Shown here: positions 19,201 through 29,228 of the stretch, one piece after another
How positions within the stretch are numbered: position 1 is the stretch's first letter
How the letters are laid out: each line of letters opens with the position of its first letter
Source of the DNA: Caenorhabditis remanei
Lineage: Eukaryota > Nematoda > Chromadorea > Rhabditida > Rhabditidae
Length of the DNA: 64,000 nt
Assembly (NCBI RefSeq): GCF_010183535.1
Contig: NC_071328.1
Coordinates: 3,782,001 to 3,846,000 of the forward strand
Direction: 5' to 3'
Position numbers and translations under genes: made by a program
The notes under the pieces: generated by a model
Database searches by the model: none
The model's input: the letters and a program-made list of their open reading frames with translations, nothing else
What the model was told of the DNA's origin: nothing

Positions 19201-22200
19201 CTCCATTTTTATGTGTATTCCGTTGAACTTTGCTCTCGGAATCACCGACAACAAATTGTTGTAGTCGTGTCTTTTATGGAACACACTCCCGTTCACACGG
19301 ACTGTCTCGTCTTCGAAATAATACTGGCGGTCGACGTTGATTCGGAGAATCTAAAAAAAGGATTCAGATGACGTCAGAATTCTGAATCCGTCGTTACCTC
19401 TGGATCAATACAGCATCTCAACTCGAACTGCGGTCCCATATCCCGTTTCGGCCATCTTTTATCCGATCGATTCGACTGAAGAGTGTTCGATCTCTTGCGG
19501 TATTCATCTGAATCTGAAACGTTGCTGACCAACGTTTTGAAAAAGATAATCTAGACTTGCCACGTCATAATATTTTTTAAAGTTTTCTCAAAATTTGGGG
19601 GAAAATGATCAAGACTTATAACGGAGTTTTCTCAAACGCAAACGGTTTAAATTTATATTACTTTTGTAGATCAAAACTAGCTCTACATTTTAGTAGTTGA
19701 CAACTTTTTGATACTGTCGAAAAAATAAAGTTTCGACAAGGATTTCAAAAAAAAATTTCGCGGGCTGGAACACGCAAGCGCATAAAGTTCTGGGCGGAGC
19801 TTAAACTGCAATCGCCGCATTTCTAATTTCAGTTGTTTTTTTCAAATTAAGAACCGCGCCGCTTGCAGATTTAAGCTCCGCCCAGAACTTTATGCGCTTG
19901 CTTGTTCCAGCCCGCGAAATTTTTTTTTGAAATCCTTGTCGAAACTTTATTTTTTCGACAGTAGCTTTTCAGTATTTGAGATATGCGCCTTTAAAGATTA
20001 ACACCCACAACGAGGGAGGGAGAGACGCAGAAGGTCAGCCGCTCTCGTTTCTCTGCGTCTCTCTTCTTAGGTGCCTATCTTTAAAGGCGCATATCTCAAA
20101 AGTGGGCGGAGCTATCAAAAAGTTGCCAACTACAAAAATGTAGAGCTAGATTTGAACTTTGAAAATAAAAAAATTATTTCAAATTTGGTTCGAAGCTCAT
20201 TGAGTTACACACTCCTAAAGTTAACTTATTTTGAAGAGTTTTTCCCCATTTTTCTAATTCCGTATATATACTTTTCCATTTCCGGTTCTTACTCCTTTTC
20301 AGAAAAATAATTATCAAAATCTCTAAAAAAAAACAAAGAAAACCTTCTAGAATTCTATTATCTAGAAAAGAAGGGAGACACGGAACAGGTGGCTTTGTGA
20401 GCAAATGAAGGAGAGAGCTCATAACAAAAACAAGAAAAGTCTTTCTTAGGCAGGGAATCAAAGGAAATAAGAAGACTATAATACTTGATTTTTCTATGAA
20501 TCGCGATTTCCAGAAAATCGTGTCATGTTACTAAAAATTATCAATTTCGAGAGTCCGTCATGAGGGATTACTTGCAGTTTGAGACCGTCAAATTCATAAT
20601 GATTCGGTAGATCGATCTTTGTGGTACTTGACTTGAAACAGCTTTATCTTAAAATCTAGAATAGATGGGAAAAATTTGTTAACTGCAAGATTATAGTTTT
20701 AGACTTGTTCTATAACATATCAAAAAACTAATAACGTGAGACAAAACGTGTTACCGAGACGGGTCTTACAGGACAGTCTATATCTAATGTACAGTGCTTA
20801 ATTATTCCAATTATGCTATTTTTAAAGGTGCATATCTCAAAAACTAAAAGTGCTATCAAAAAGTTGTCAACCGCAAAATTGTAGCTTTTGATGTTTTCTA
20901 TATCATACTTAAAACCTGAAAAGTTAGATTCTTGTCAGGCATCGTGACTGGATCTCCAAGTTCCACGATTTCTACAACCATAGCTACTGTATACCAACTT
21001 TAAAGTCACCTATCTCAAAAACAAAAAATTCTATCAAAAAGCTGTCAACTGTAAATATGTGGCTCTAGGTTTGCTCTGCAACATATCTTGAAATTAAAGC
21101 GTTGATATCACACCTGAGCCCGTGACGGGATCTCAAAGTTCCACAATTTGAACTTTTGAATAATTGATACAGTATACCAACTAAAAAGGCACATATCTAA
21201 AAAACTAAAAATGCTATCAAAAAGCTATCAACTACAAAATTGTAGCTTTAGGTTTGCTTTATAACATATTCAAAAACTGAAGAATGATAACCTTATCGGG
21301 CATAGTGACAGGATCTCAAAGTTTCGCTATTTCAAATTTCTAATGTAGCTTCCTAGATCTACAGTATACCAAAACTTTGCTACATTTTTAACCAAGTACC
21401 ATTTCAGGTATACTGTACCTCCACTTAGCTAATATGCTTAACTCATTTAAAAGGTATAACTTCAGGTATACCGTACCCTCCCCCCGTTCATTTTTCGAAA
21501 AAATTCATATTTATCTTACAGTTCTGTTGTTGATTGGCGGCAGTGGCAGCTGCAAGCAGCGTCGGTTTTAGAAGCATCAGCTGAGAGGAGAAATACTACT
21601 CGTCTGGGGGTTCTGGTCTTTCGAACACAACAACATCCCCCCTCTCCTCTACCCCCAGTCCCCCTTTTGCTATTCCCAGAGAAAGTGGGCGGGGCCAGAC
21701 AGCTAGGGGTGGCGTCCCTCTCCCCCTTTGCAAAGAAGCTGCAGGGAGGGAGGGAAGTCTGGATGAGGTGGTCAAACAAAAAATCAAGTTGAACCATGCG
21801 AGAGAGTGTGTGGAATGGAGAGAGTGAGAGACGACGAGACACTTTGTTGTTTACGTAAACAAGACGCAACGTGCCGCGCCGTTCCCATTGGCGGCGCGGC
21901 GCCAAGCGGCACCGTGCGGAATGGGAGACAACAAGTAAACACTGCCACAACGCGAACATTTCGAAATTTATGTTATTTTTGCAGCGCTCGCTAGACAGGA
22001 AGTTTTCGACAAACAGAAATTGATAACTAGGTTTTTAAAAATTGAAATTTCAGCATTTTCCTATTTTTAGATAAAGAAGAAGAAGAAGAGTTGTATAGTT
22101 TTTAAAGAAAATAAATTTGAATAAAGAAGAGTTGGGAAAAACAAGAATGAGTCAGGAATAATGAGGTGTTCGTGAGAAGAGATTAGAATGAGATGAATTT

Positions 22201-25200
22201 TTTTTAAATAAAAACAAGAAATTTGGATTTTGGAATTGGGGAATCAAGGAGCCGGAGATCAGAATTTGGAAAAATTGAATTAAGAATTAAGAAGGGATTC
22301 AGAGTCCTCAAACTTGACTTTGAGATCTTTTTTACAGTTTCAGCATATTTTTGGATTCCGGGATCCTATGAGCTTAATTTAACAAATTCTGAAAATCTCG
22401 AATTCTGGATAATTCAAAATTCGAATTTCCGAGATTTCAGAATACCTGGATTTTTGTAATTTTTAGATAGGGAATCTTGTATATTTCTTTTTTTAAACCA
22501 ATTAACCGAAAACAAAAATCTAGGCTGTCAGGAATTCCCAAACTTTTGAATTTCTGAAATTTCTGAAAATTCATAAAATTTTTGACTTTTTCTGAATTCT
22601 TGATTTCTGAATATTGGAATTTTGAGAATCTAGATCTCAGATTTCCCAGGATTTTCGGATTTCCTATTTTCTGGGTTTCGGAATGCAAATTTCCGGAATT
22701 TTCAGATTTCTGAAAATTTGAAAATCATAAATTTGGAAGTTTTGTGATCCAGTCTCTAAGTTTTCAGGATTCTAGGAATTTCAGGACATCCAAATTCCAA
22801 AAAAAGTTTTCCAAAACTGAAATTCCAAAAGTTTGGAATTTCCATGATTATTGATTTCAAATTATCTGAATCTGAAACTGAAACTACTCGATTTTTCAAA
22901 TTTTTGAATTTGCCAGATTTCTGGATTCCAAGATTTCAGAAGTCAAAAATCTAGAATCCCGGAAATCCAAGATTTTCGAGATTCTCTATATTCCGGAATT
23001 TAAGAATTTCCAAAACTTCAAAATTCCAGAATTCCTAGTTTTATTTGGTACTTTTGGAATTCCAGATCCCAAAATTTCCGGGAACTCTCTTTTCCAATTT
23101 CCCAACTTTCCCATTATTAATCTTGTTTTCTTCTTCTTTTTCATTCTCATTTTGAGCTCTTCTTCACTCCCAAAAACTCATCTTCTTCTTCTCTCTAAAC
23201 ATATATGATGAGTCAATTCCTGTTCCTCCTTCTCCCCCCACGGTATCAACACATGTTCCAAAAATGTCTCTTTTTCTCTCTCTTCTTCCACTACTAAAGT
23301 AAATGCATGGTTAGCATGGGGAAAGAAAAAACTTGTTTTTTTGTCGACGTTCGTTCCGTATTCGTATCCGCGAACACTACATGGGCAGAGGGAGAGTGAA
23401 TGAGGGGAGAACGAACGAACAACAACAATTTTAAAAGTGAAATTTACTACTTGTTTTCAAGAAGAAAACTGGTTTGAGAGACAGAGGATTCGAACTCGAT
23501 ACCTTTCGATTGGAGGTCAGGGATGCTAACCACTAAGCCATGCGGGGGGAAGCTTTTAATCAAAGTAATCGCGCTCCGTGTTTGAACTTTTGTAACATTA
23601 CCACTTATAGTCTAAGATTTCCAACTTTTTAATATGTTGTAAATCAAATCTAGAGCTTTATTTTTGTAGTTGACAACTTTTTGATAGCTCTGGAGGCTTT
23701 TGAGTTATGCGCCTTTGAAGATGAGTGAGTTGTCACTAGGAGGGGGTGCAGGAACGCTCTCTTCAAAGACGTATATCTCAGAACCCTGCAGAGATATTAA
23801 TTTGTAGTCAACTACAAAAGAATAGAGCTAGATTTGATCTACAATTTGGTTACAACATTTTCAACTCTTGACGACTCCCGTGGCATGTGAGACCCCATTA
23901 AAAAGTTTTTTTAAATTTCTGGCTTTTATATATAAAAAGATTCCAAATTTTCTTCCGATTCTAACCTAACAGTGGTACTCTCATCATCTAAAACGTTCTC
24001 TAAAGGGAGTAAGTTTTTGTTTGCGGTTCACCGGCGGCCGAGGAGTTATCTAGGCCACGAACGTCGGAAAATTGAAAGCGCCATAACTCTAGAAGGAGAC
24101 GGTTTTACACAAGAAAAAAACCACCGTTAGAATCAGAAAACTATGGTGAACTTTTCGAAAATAAATCATTAAGGAACTTTTTTTTCAAATCTCGAAGAGT
24201 TGCAAGTGCGCTCCACCGCACACTCGTATAATTTCTAAATTTTTTAGTGCACCGACTAATACAAAAATGGGGAGAAAGGGAAAGGATCCGAACCATCGAC
24301 TGCTCTGTTGGCGGTCAGAAATTTTTCCAACATTTTCTAATGAAAATTCCCCCCTGCTGGCCTAGAAACCCAAAACTCATACACCAAACCAAAATGTTCG
24401 TGTTCAGCTAGTCGAGACCTTTCAAATGAGTAAAATCGTGACATGGTTTGCTTCAGGGTCTCACCGCGAAAGCTACAGTAGTCCAGGTTACCGTAGTTGT
24501 GGACTACTGTAGCTTTCGCGGTGAGACCCTGAAGCAAACCATGTCATGATTATACTCATTTGAAAGGTCTCGACGAGCTGAATTAGAATATTTAAGTCTA
24601 AAGAGGTATAAATGTGATGGAAAAGTTTTAGACCTCAAAAACTATTGGAAAACTTAAAAGAGGTATAACTGTGGGATTTGTGGGTTAGTCATAAAGATGA
24701 CGTGGCAAGTTTTGCTTTTTTTTCCGTTTTTAAAAATTTCCTTCCAATTTTTCAGCTCAAACCAAACCCATGCTTCTAGCTAATAGTAAGCCTAACCTGT
24801 AAAACCAAGAGAATCCATCTGAAAAGGCAAAAAACGAAAGAAAACCTGTGTGATGCTGTCGATAGTAGTGATTTGGAGTGTATGACTGCTGCCGAGAAGC
24901 CGGTTGAGTATAGTAATGATGATTTCTCATCATCTGATTATCCACAGTCATCATATAATTCTGTTGCGTCGGCGTCGTAGCTCCAGACCGTGTCGGCGTG
25001 GAGCATGGTGATGAGGTGGACGTCGTGGATTCTAGGATGACGTGGCGGATGATGATGATATAGTGTGGGAAATAGAGAGAGAGACAGAGAGATAGAGAAA
25101 CGACGACGACGACGACGACGACGATGAGTTGAGTGGATACCTGACATTACAGAACTAGGTCCTGGATGATGTTGAGATGAAAAACGAGCGAAAGCCGGAA

Positions 25201-25463
25201 GACGTCCAGAAGGGGAAGACGTCGACGGAGTACCTAGCAATTCGAAAAAAGAAAAAGACACTGTTTCTATTGCAAGAGGAAGCATGCGTTTTCAATTTTT
25301 ACCCCGAAACTTTTCTTTTGAAAATTTTTTTTTTGAAAATTTTGAAAAACCCACCACAAGATTTCTTGCGATCTCTGAACCCATACATCGAGTGACCCAT
25401 TGATTGATGATGTGTCCCGCCGTTTTGACCTCCTCCACTCATACATTGTGATTCCATTAGCAT
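16202..25463 (-). CDS. Headcase (HECA) homologue
   Basis: The C-terminal half is clear. Exons 19513-19398, 19350-19093, 18265-18046, 17461-17373 and 16321-16202 read through VDRQYYFEDETVRVNG, NNLLSVIPRAKFN, SVPCVQC, VYDKYPLIDGVFY, CKNCG and LGTLYYYDI, then CC..CQTCRQPLG and a final CQSCG, matching the HECA conserved region with its paired-Cys, zinc-ribbon-like clusters. HECA proteins act in tissue growth and differentiation and associate with the UNK RNA-binding protein. Upstream exons are my prediction: 25463-25355, 25233-25141, 25031-24846, 24818-24768 and 21549-21520. They keep frame (423 residues in total) and encode a Ser/Thr/Gln/His-rich leader. An alternative start is ATG 21577, after CTCTCAG. 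The Cys-rich N-terminal domain of fly and human proteins is not visible. Introns are packed with repeats. Confidence 0.82.
16430..17160. repeat. TAGTTGACAACTTTTTGATAG-type repeats in headcase introns
   Basis: Copies near 16436-16510, 16615-16775 and 16985-17150. The last two are paired with inverted partners (TATCAAAAAGTTGTCAACTA). Related copies continue at 17600-17670 and 17790-17860. Confidence 0.75.
18592..18757. mobile_element. Palindromic element, CAGCTCGTCGAGACC family (diverged copy)
   Basis: Left end CAGCTCGTCGTGAGCTTTCA and right end GAGAGCTCTTGACGATTTG are diverged inverted copies. The interior has GGTCTCACCACGAAAATTAC and CGCGACAAGACCC. Confidence 0.7.
18874..19048. mobile_element. 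Palindromic element, CAGCTCGTCGAGACC family
   Basis: Left CAGCTCGTCGAGACCTTTCA and right TGAAAGGTCTCGACCAGCTG are inverted. The next block, ATGACATGGTTTGCTTCAAT, is also mirrored, giving an almost complete hairpin. The element ends 45 bp from a headcase exon. Confidence 0.82.
19714..19961. mobile_element. Near-perfect inverted-repeat element inserted in another repeat
   Basis: 248 bp with ends CTGTCGAAAAAATAAAGTTT and the inverted AAACTTTATTTTTTCGACAG. Arms of about 100 bp share GGATTTCAAAAAAAAATTTC and CATAAAGTTCTGGGCGGAGC. It is flanked by TA on both sides and interrupts a TAGTTGACAACTTTTTGA|TAGC repeat unit exactly at its TA. Confidence 0.88.
20080..21260. repeat. Run of TATCAAAAAGTTGTCAACTA repeats
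   Basis: At least five degenerate units near 20085-20150, 20640-20710, 20825-20900, 21000-21065 and 21180-21250. Each has the order ATATCTCAAAAACTAAAA, GCTATCAAAAAGTTGTCAAC, then TTGTAGCTTTAGGTTTG. The last units share TATACCAACTTTAAAG and ATCTCAAAGTTCCAC spacers at a period near 180 bp, which suggests a degenerate tandem array. Confidence 0.75.
22210..23090. repeat. Low-complexity GGAATTTC/CCAAATTC region
   Basis: About 900 bp dominated by short permutations of ggaatttc, ttccaaa, gaattctg and ccagatttc on both strands, with no coding potential. It resembles the interiors of the 7862-8236 element and the 10568-10900 part of the SNF2 gene. Confidence 0.6.
23480..23545 (-). pseudogene. tRNA-derived sequence
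   Basis: On the minus strand, TGGCTTAGTGG (complement of 23530-23540) fits the Pol III A-box and AGTTCGAATCC (complement of 23486-23496) fits the B-box, at tRNA-like spacing. The acceptor and anticodon stems do not pair, so this looks like a tRNA relic or SINE head, not a working tRNA. Confidence 0.6.
23923..24235. repeat. Dispersed direct repeat, copy A
   Basis: About 310 bp starting TTTTATATATAAAAAGATTC and ending in AAGTGCGCTCCACCGCACAC. It matches 25498-25825 in the same orientation, sharing ACCACCGTTAGAATC and AAACTATGGTGAACTTTTCG. Confidence 0.8.
24405..24580. mobile_element. Palindromic element, CAGCTCGTCGAGACC family
   Basis: Left CAGCTAGTCGAGACCTTTCA and right TGAAAGGTCTCGACGAGCTG are inverted. 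Both arms also share ATGGTTTGCTTCAGGGTCTC and CGCGAAAGCTACAGTAGTCC, making a hairpin of about 80 bp per arm. Confidence 0.83.
25101..25126. repeat. (CGA)n microsatellite in a headcase intron
   Basis: Eight CGA/GAC units in a row within the intron 25032-25140, next to a GAGA-rich tract. Confidence 0.75.
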
Positions 25464-25497
25464 GACTGAAAAAAAATTAATTAAAAATTTTTTCGAC

Positions 25498-25825
25498 TTT
25501 TATATATATAAAGATTCCAAATGTTCTTCCGATTCTAACAGTGGTACTGTCGTCGTTTAAATCGTTCTCTACGGGGAGTTATGCAAGTTTTTAGACCGGC
25601 CCATCGCCGGCGCGGTGGCCGAGGAGTTTTCTAGACCGCGGCTGTCTAAAATTTGAAACCGCTATAACTCTCGATGGGGAAGGTTTTACACAACAAAAAA
25701 ACCACCGTTAGAATCTGAAAACTATGGTGAACTTTTCGAAAATAAAAAAATTAGAAAAATGTTTTTTTCAAAAATTTTCAAATTTTGAAGAGTTTCAAGT
25801 GCGCTCCACCGCACACTCCCGTAAT
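25498..25825. repeat. Dispersed direct repeat, copy B
   Basis: Same orientation as 23923-24235. The pair flanks three to four short headcase exons. Shared words include TTCCGATTCTAAC and ATGGTGAACTTTTCGAAAAT. Confidence 0.8.
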
Positions 25826-26089
25826 TTCGAATTTTCAGAATCTTTCTTTGTCAAAACACCTTTCTATGGTAGAAAGCGAGAAAAAAGAGAAAAGAAAAGG
25901 AGGAGAAAAATATTTTGGTCTCTCCCTATTACTCACCATAAAAAGCAAATATTCAGAATAAAAAAGACTCACCTATTTTTGGATTAAAAAATATAAAATA
26001 TCAGGATAAAAACTGTCGTTGAGATACTCCGATGAAGATTCTGAAAAAAAAGAAGTTTACGTTTTGCATTGCAAACGCGCTCTACCGTA

Positions 26090-26228
26090 TTAGCACGGCA
26101 CGCTTCTTACAACAGCGCTCTACCGAAACCGAAGAAAATAGTGTGCGAACTTGAGAGACTCAGAGAAAAATAGACATTTTTCAAGGAGATTTCGGTAGAG
26201 CGCAGTTGTAAGAACTGTACCGAGCTAT
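26090..26228. mobile_element. MITE, TTAGC family
   Basis: Left TTAGCACGGCACGCTTCTTA. The right end has AAGAACTGTACCGAGCTATT, so the terminal GCTAA is mutated. The interior matches the SNF2-intron copies. Confidence 0.78.
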
Positions 26229-27127
26229 TATGTAGGTCACGAGTTCGGTAGAGCGCGTTTGCAAAACAATATGCAGTGGAGCGCGTTTGCAACGTGGAAG
26301 TATATATACGAATCAAAAAGCAGAAGAGATAATTTAGGGATTTTAAAAAGGATTTTCGCATAAAAAGATTCAAAAAAATTCCTGGAGAATGACGCCAATC
26401 CCCTCACACACCTTCTGATTCTTCTGATCTTCTGATGACGTGGAAAACAACATTGATAATCTATTAGAAACTACTGGCTGGGCAAGCTTATAAATCGAGA
26501 GACACTGCGTGAGAGAGAATAGGAGACGAAGAGACGCAGACAGAGCGAAAAAGAGCCGCTCAGTGAGCAAAGAGTGTACTTTCGAATGAATCAAGTGGAA
26601 GAAACACGAGATAATGAATTATTAGAAATTTTTGAAAAATTGAGATTTAGATTTCCTACGTACGCGTAATCGGAAGTCTAGACCTTGAACAAAAAAATGT
26701 TTTTTTTTTGAAATTTTATTTCCAAAACTTTTTTCTCTCATGTAAGCAGAGCCTCATGACCGATTAGTAATGGATGAGTTCAGAGAGCAAGTACGCTCTA
26801 TTGCTAATCGGGGATTTGGGAGAGGAGAATGTACTTTAAAGACGTAGATTGTAGTCTTTTGATCTCGATGATGTAAGTACGCTCTGATGATAATTTATAT
26901 TAGTGGTGGAGCGTGGGAAACACTTCAGGACCATATTTTAACAGAAAAACACGAAAAACCCTAAAATTTGAAAATTTTAATTTTAATCTGAAAAAAAAAA
27001 CTAGGAAACTGTTTTTTCTCCATTCATTTCGTCAAAAACCCATTTAAAAAAACCGAAAAAAACTGATAATCCACCCCTGCTGGCCTAGAAACCCAAAACT
27101 CGTCCACCAAACCAAAATATTCGAGTT

Positions 27128-27301
27128 CAGCTCGTCGAGACCTTTCAAATGAGTATAATCATGACATGGTTTACTTCAGTTCGGGTCTCGCCACGAAAGC
27201 TACAGTAATCCAGGTGTGGGCTACTGTAGCTATCGCGGTGGGACCCGAATCGAAGCAAACCATGTCATGATTATACTCATTTGAAAGGTCACGGCGAGCT
27301 G
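27128..27301. mobile_element. Palindromic element, CAGCTCGTCGAGACC family
   Basis: Left CAGCTCGTCGAGACCTTTCA and right TGAAAGGTCACGGCGAGCTG are inverted. It is preceded by CTGGCCTAGAAACCCAAAAC, the sequence that also precedes the copies at 24405 and 29035 and, inverted, follows the copy at 31373. Confidence 0.83.
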
Positions 27302-28045
27302 AATACAAATATTTATGTTTAAAGAGGTATAAATGTGATGGAAAAGTTTTAGACCTCAAAAACTAATGGAAAACTTTAAAAATAGGGTTTTTCTAGGAAT
27401 CTCAGGACCCACAAACATAACGACTCTCCAAAAAAAGTCAAGGAATTGTGTCTTGTGGCACGGAAATCGAAACAAAAAATGGGGCGTTGAGCCTAGGAAA
27501 GGGGAATGAGAGAAAAAGAGAAAAAGAGCAGAAGATGTTGGGAGAGTGTGCACTTTTTCAAGAGGAAGGTATATAATCAAGACATCTCCATTTTTTTTCG
27601 AGAGAGAGAGAGAGAGCTGCTCCTCACGCCATCATTTTCAATGAATAATGTGTAGAGAGAGATTGAGAGATTTAGAGAAAAAGAGGAAAAGGATATGCTC
27701 ATTTTTCTAGTTATTCACTCTCTTAAATTCAATCAGTTGAGACATAAAAATGAGAGAAATTAGATGAGTGAGAGAGTGCAGAGAAGCAGAGAAAAGGAGA
27801 CGTAATCCCCGTTTTTTTCATTATTTGAAAACTGATATTCAGATGATGAATCAGATGAAAAATATATGGAAACGAAGGGATTAGTCTCTTTTATTCCCCC
27901 ATTCAAATTGATTTTTATAGCTTTTTTCCCATTGAAGGAAGAGGAGGAAGTATTAGAGATTTGGAGGGCGGAGCTTAAATTTTTTTGAATTTTCTGAGGG
28001 AAAAAGTTTAAAAAAAAAGTGGTTTGAATAATGTTTTTGTTTCTA

Positions 28046-28182
28046 TTAGCACGGCACGATTCTTACAACCGCGCTCTACCGAAATCGAAAAAATTGTGTG
28101 CGAAATTGAGAGACTCAGAGAAAAAGTGACATTTTCAAGGGCATTTCGGTAGAGCGCAGTTGTAAGAAGCGTGCCGAGCTAA
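28046..28182. mobile_element. MITE, TTAGC family
   Basis: Ends TTAGCACGGCACGATTCTTA and the inverted TAAGAAGCGTGCCGAGCTAA, flanked by TA. About 137 bp, full length. Confidence 0.82.
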
Positions 28183-29034
28183 TAATTTAACAGAATATTC
28201 AAATTTTTCTTTGATGCAAGCGTGCTCCATTGCACCAAATACCAGAAACTAAGTTAGCAAGGCGAAGCATTAGTTGAGCGGTGGAGCGCATTTTCTGGTG
28301 TGGCGGTAATTCAAAAAATGTTCAATTTTTCAATCGATATTTGAGTTTTTCAGAATATGAGCTTTGAGATGAAAAAAAATCCGCTAATTTTTCTAAAAAC
28401 TTTTTGGTTTAGAATTCTTCATCGGTGGCCGTGGCCTAGAAAACGCAAAAACTCGGTCATAATTTTTTTTCCGAATTTCCTAAAAATTCATATTTTTTGT
28501 CATTTTCCGGCGCTTTTTCCACGAAAATCTATAAATTTTCGAAAAATGCATAATTCATCCGCGCTCCAACGACCTACAACAATAGTTCCAGTAGAGCGCA
28601 CTTTCACTTTCCCAGAAGTTCCCAGAATCTGATTCTGATGAAAAATTCAATTTTTAACCAGAGAAAAAATAAATCCACTGTGAGAAAGGAAGGAGAAAAA
28701 AGAATGAAAGGGAAAACATGTTGACTGTTTTTTCAGACACACACACGGAAGCTCCGCCCACTTTGACCTCTGCAGGTGCTATAGAAGAATGACTTAGTGC
28801 TTTTTAAGGGTGAATTTTACGAAAAAAGGGGCGGAGTTTGGAAAAAGTCAAAAAAGGAGAAAGAGTAGAAAATTATAGGTTTCGTATTGCCTCCAGGATG
28901 AAAAAATTGGCACTTTTGAGTAAAAGGATCCGAGTCGAGACCTTAAGTGTATAATATTGTTCTCGAAACAAGGAAATTTTACCTTGGTGACCTAGAAACC
29001 CAAAACTCGTCCATTAAACCAAAAAATTCGAATT

Positions 29035-29228
29035 CAACTCGTCGAGACCTTTCAAATGAGTATAATCATGACGATGTTTGGAGCAGTTCGGGTCTCACCA
29101 CGAAAGCTACAGTAGCCCACAACTACCGTATGCGCCTTTAACCTGGATTACTGTAGCTTTCGCGGCGGGACCCGAATTGAAGCAAACCATGTCATGATTA
29201 TACTCATTTGAAAGGTCTCGACGAGCTG
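29035..29228. mobile_element. Palindromic element, CAGCTCGTCGAGACC family
   Basis: Inverted ends CAACTCGTCGAGACCTTTCA and TGAAAGGTCTCGACGAGCTG. The centre holds CTACCGTATGCGCCTTTAAC, also seen in the centre of the 18592 copy. Confidence 0.82.

Noticed and set aside
20080..21260. CRISPR-like array
   Set aside because: Units are degenerate, occur in both orientations across the window and lack uniform spacers, and the DNA is a nematode genome.
21516..21959. 147-codon Cys/Arg-rich minus-strand ORF
   Set aside because: The frame is not the one that joins the headcase exons, the composition is low-complexity, and no acceptor or donor supports the rest.
23480..23545. Functional tRNA gene
   Set aside because: A and B boxes are present but acceptor and anticodon stems do not pair; only a relic is supported, unlike 32555-32636.
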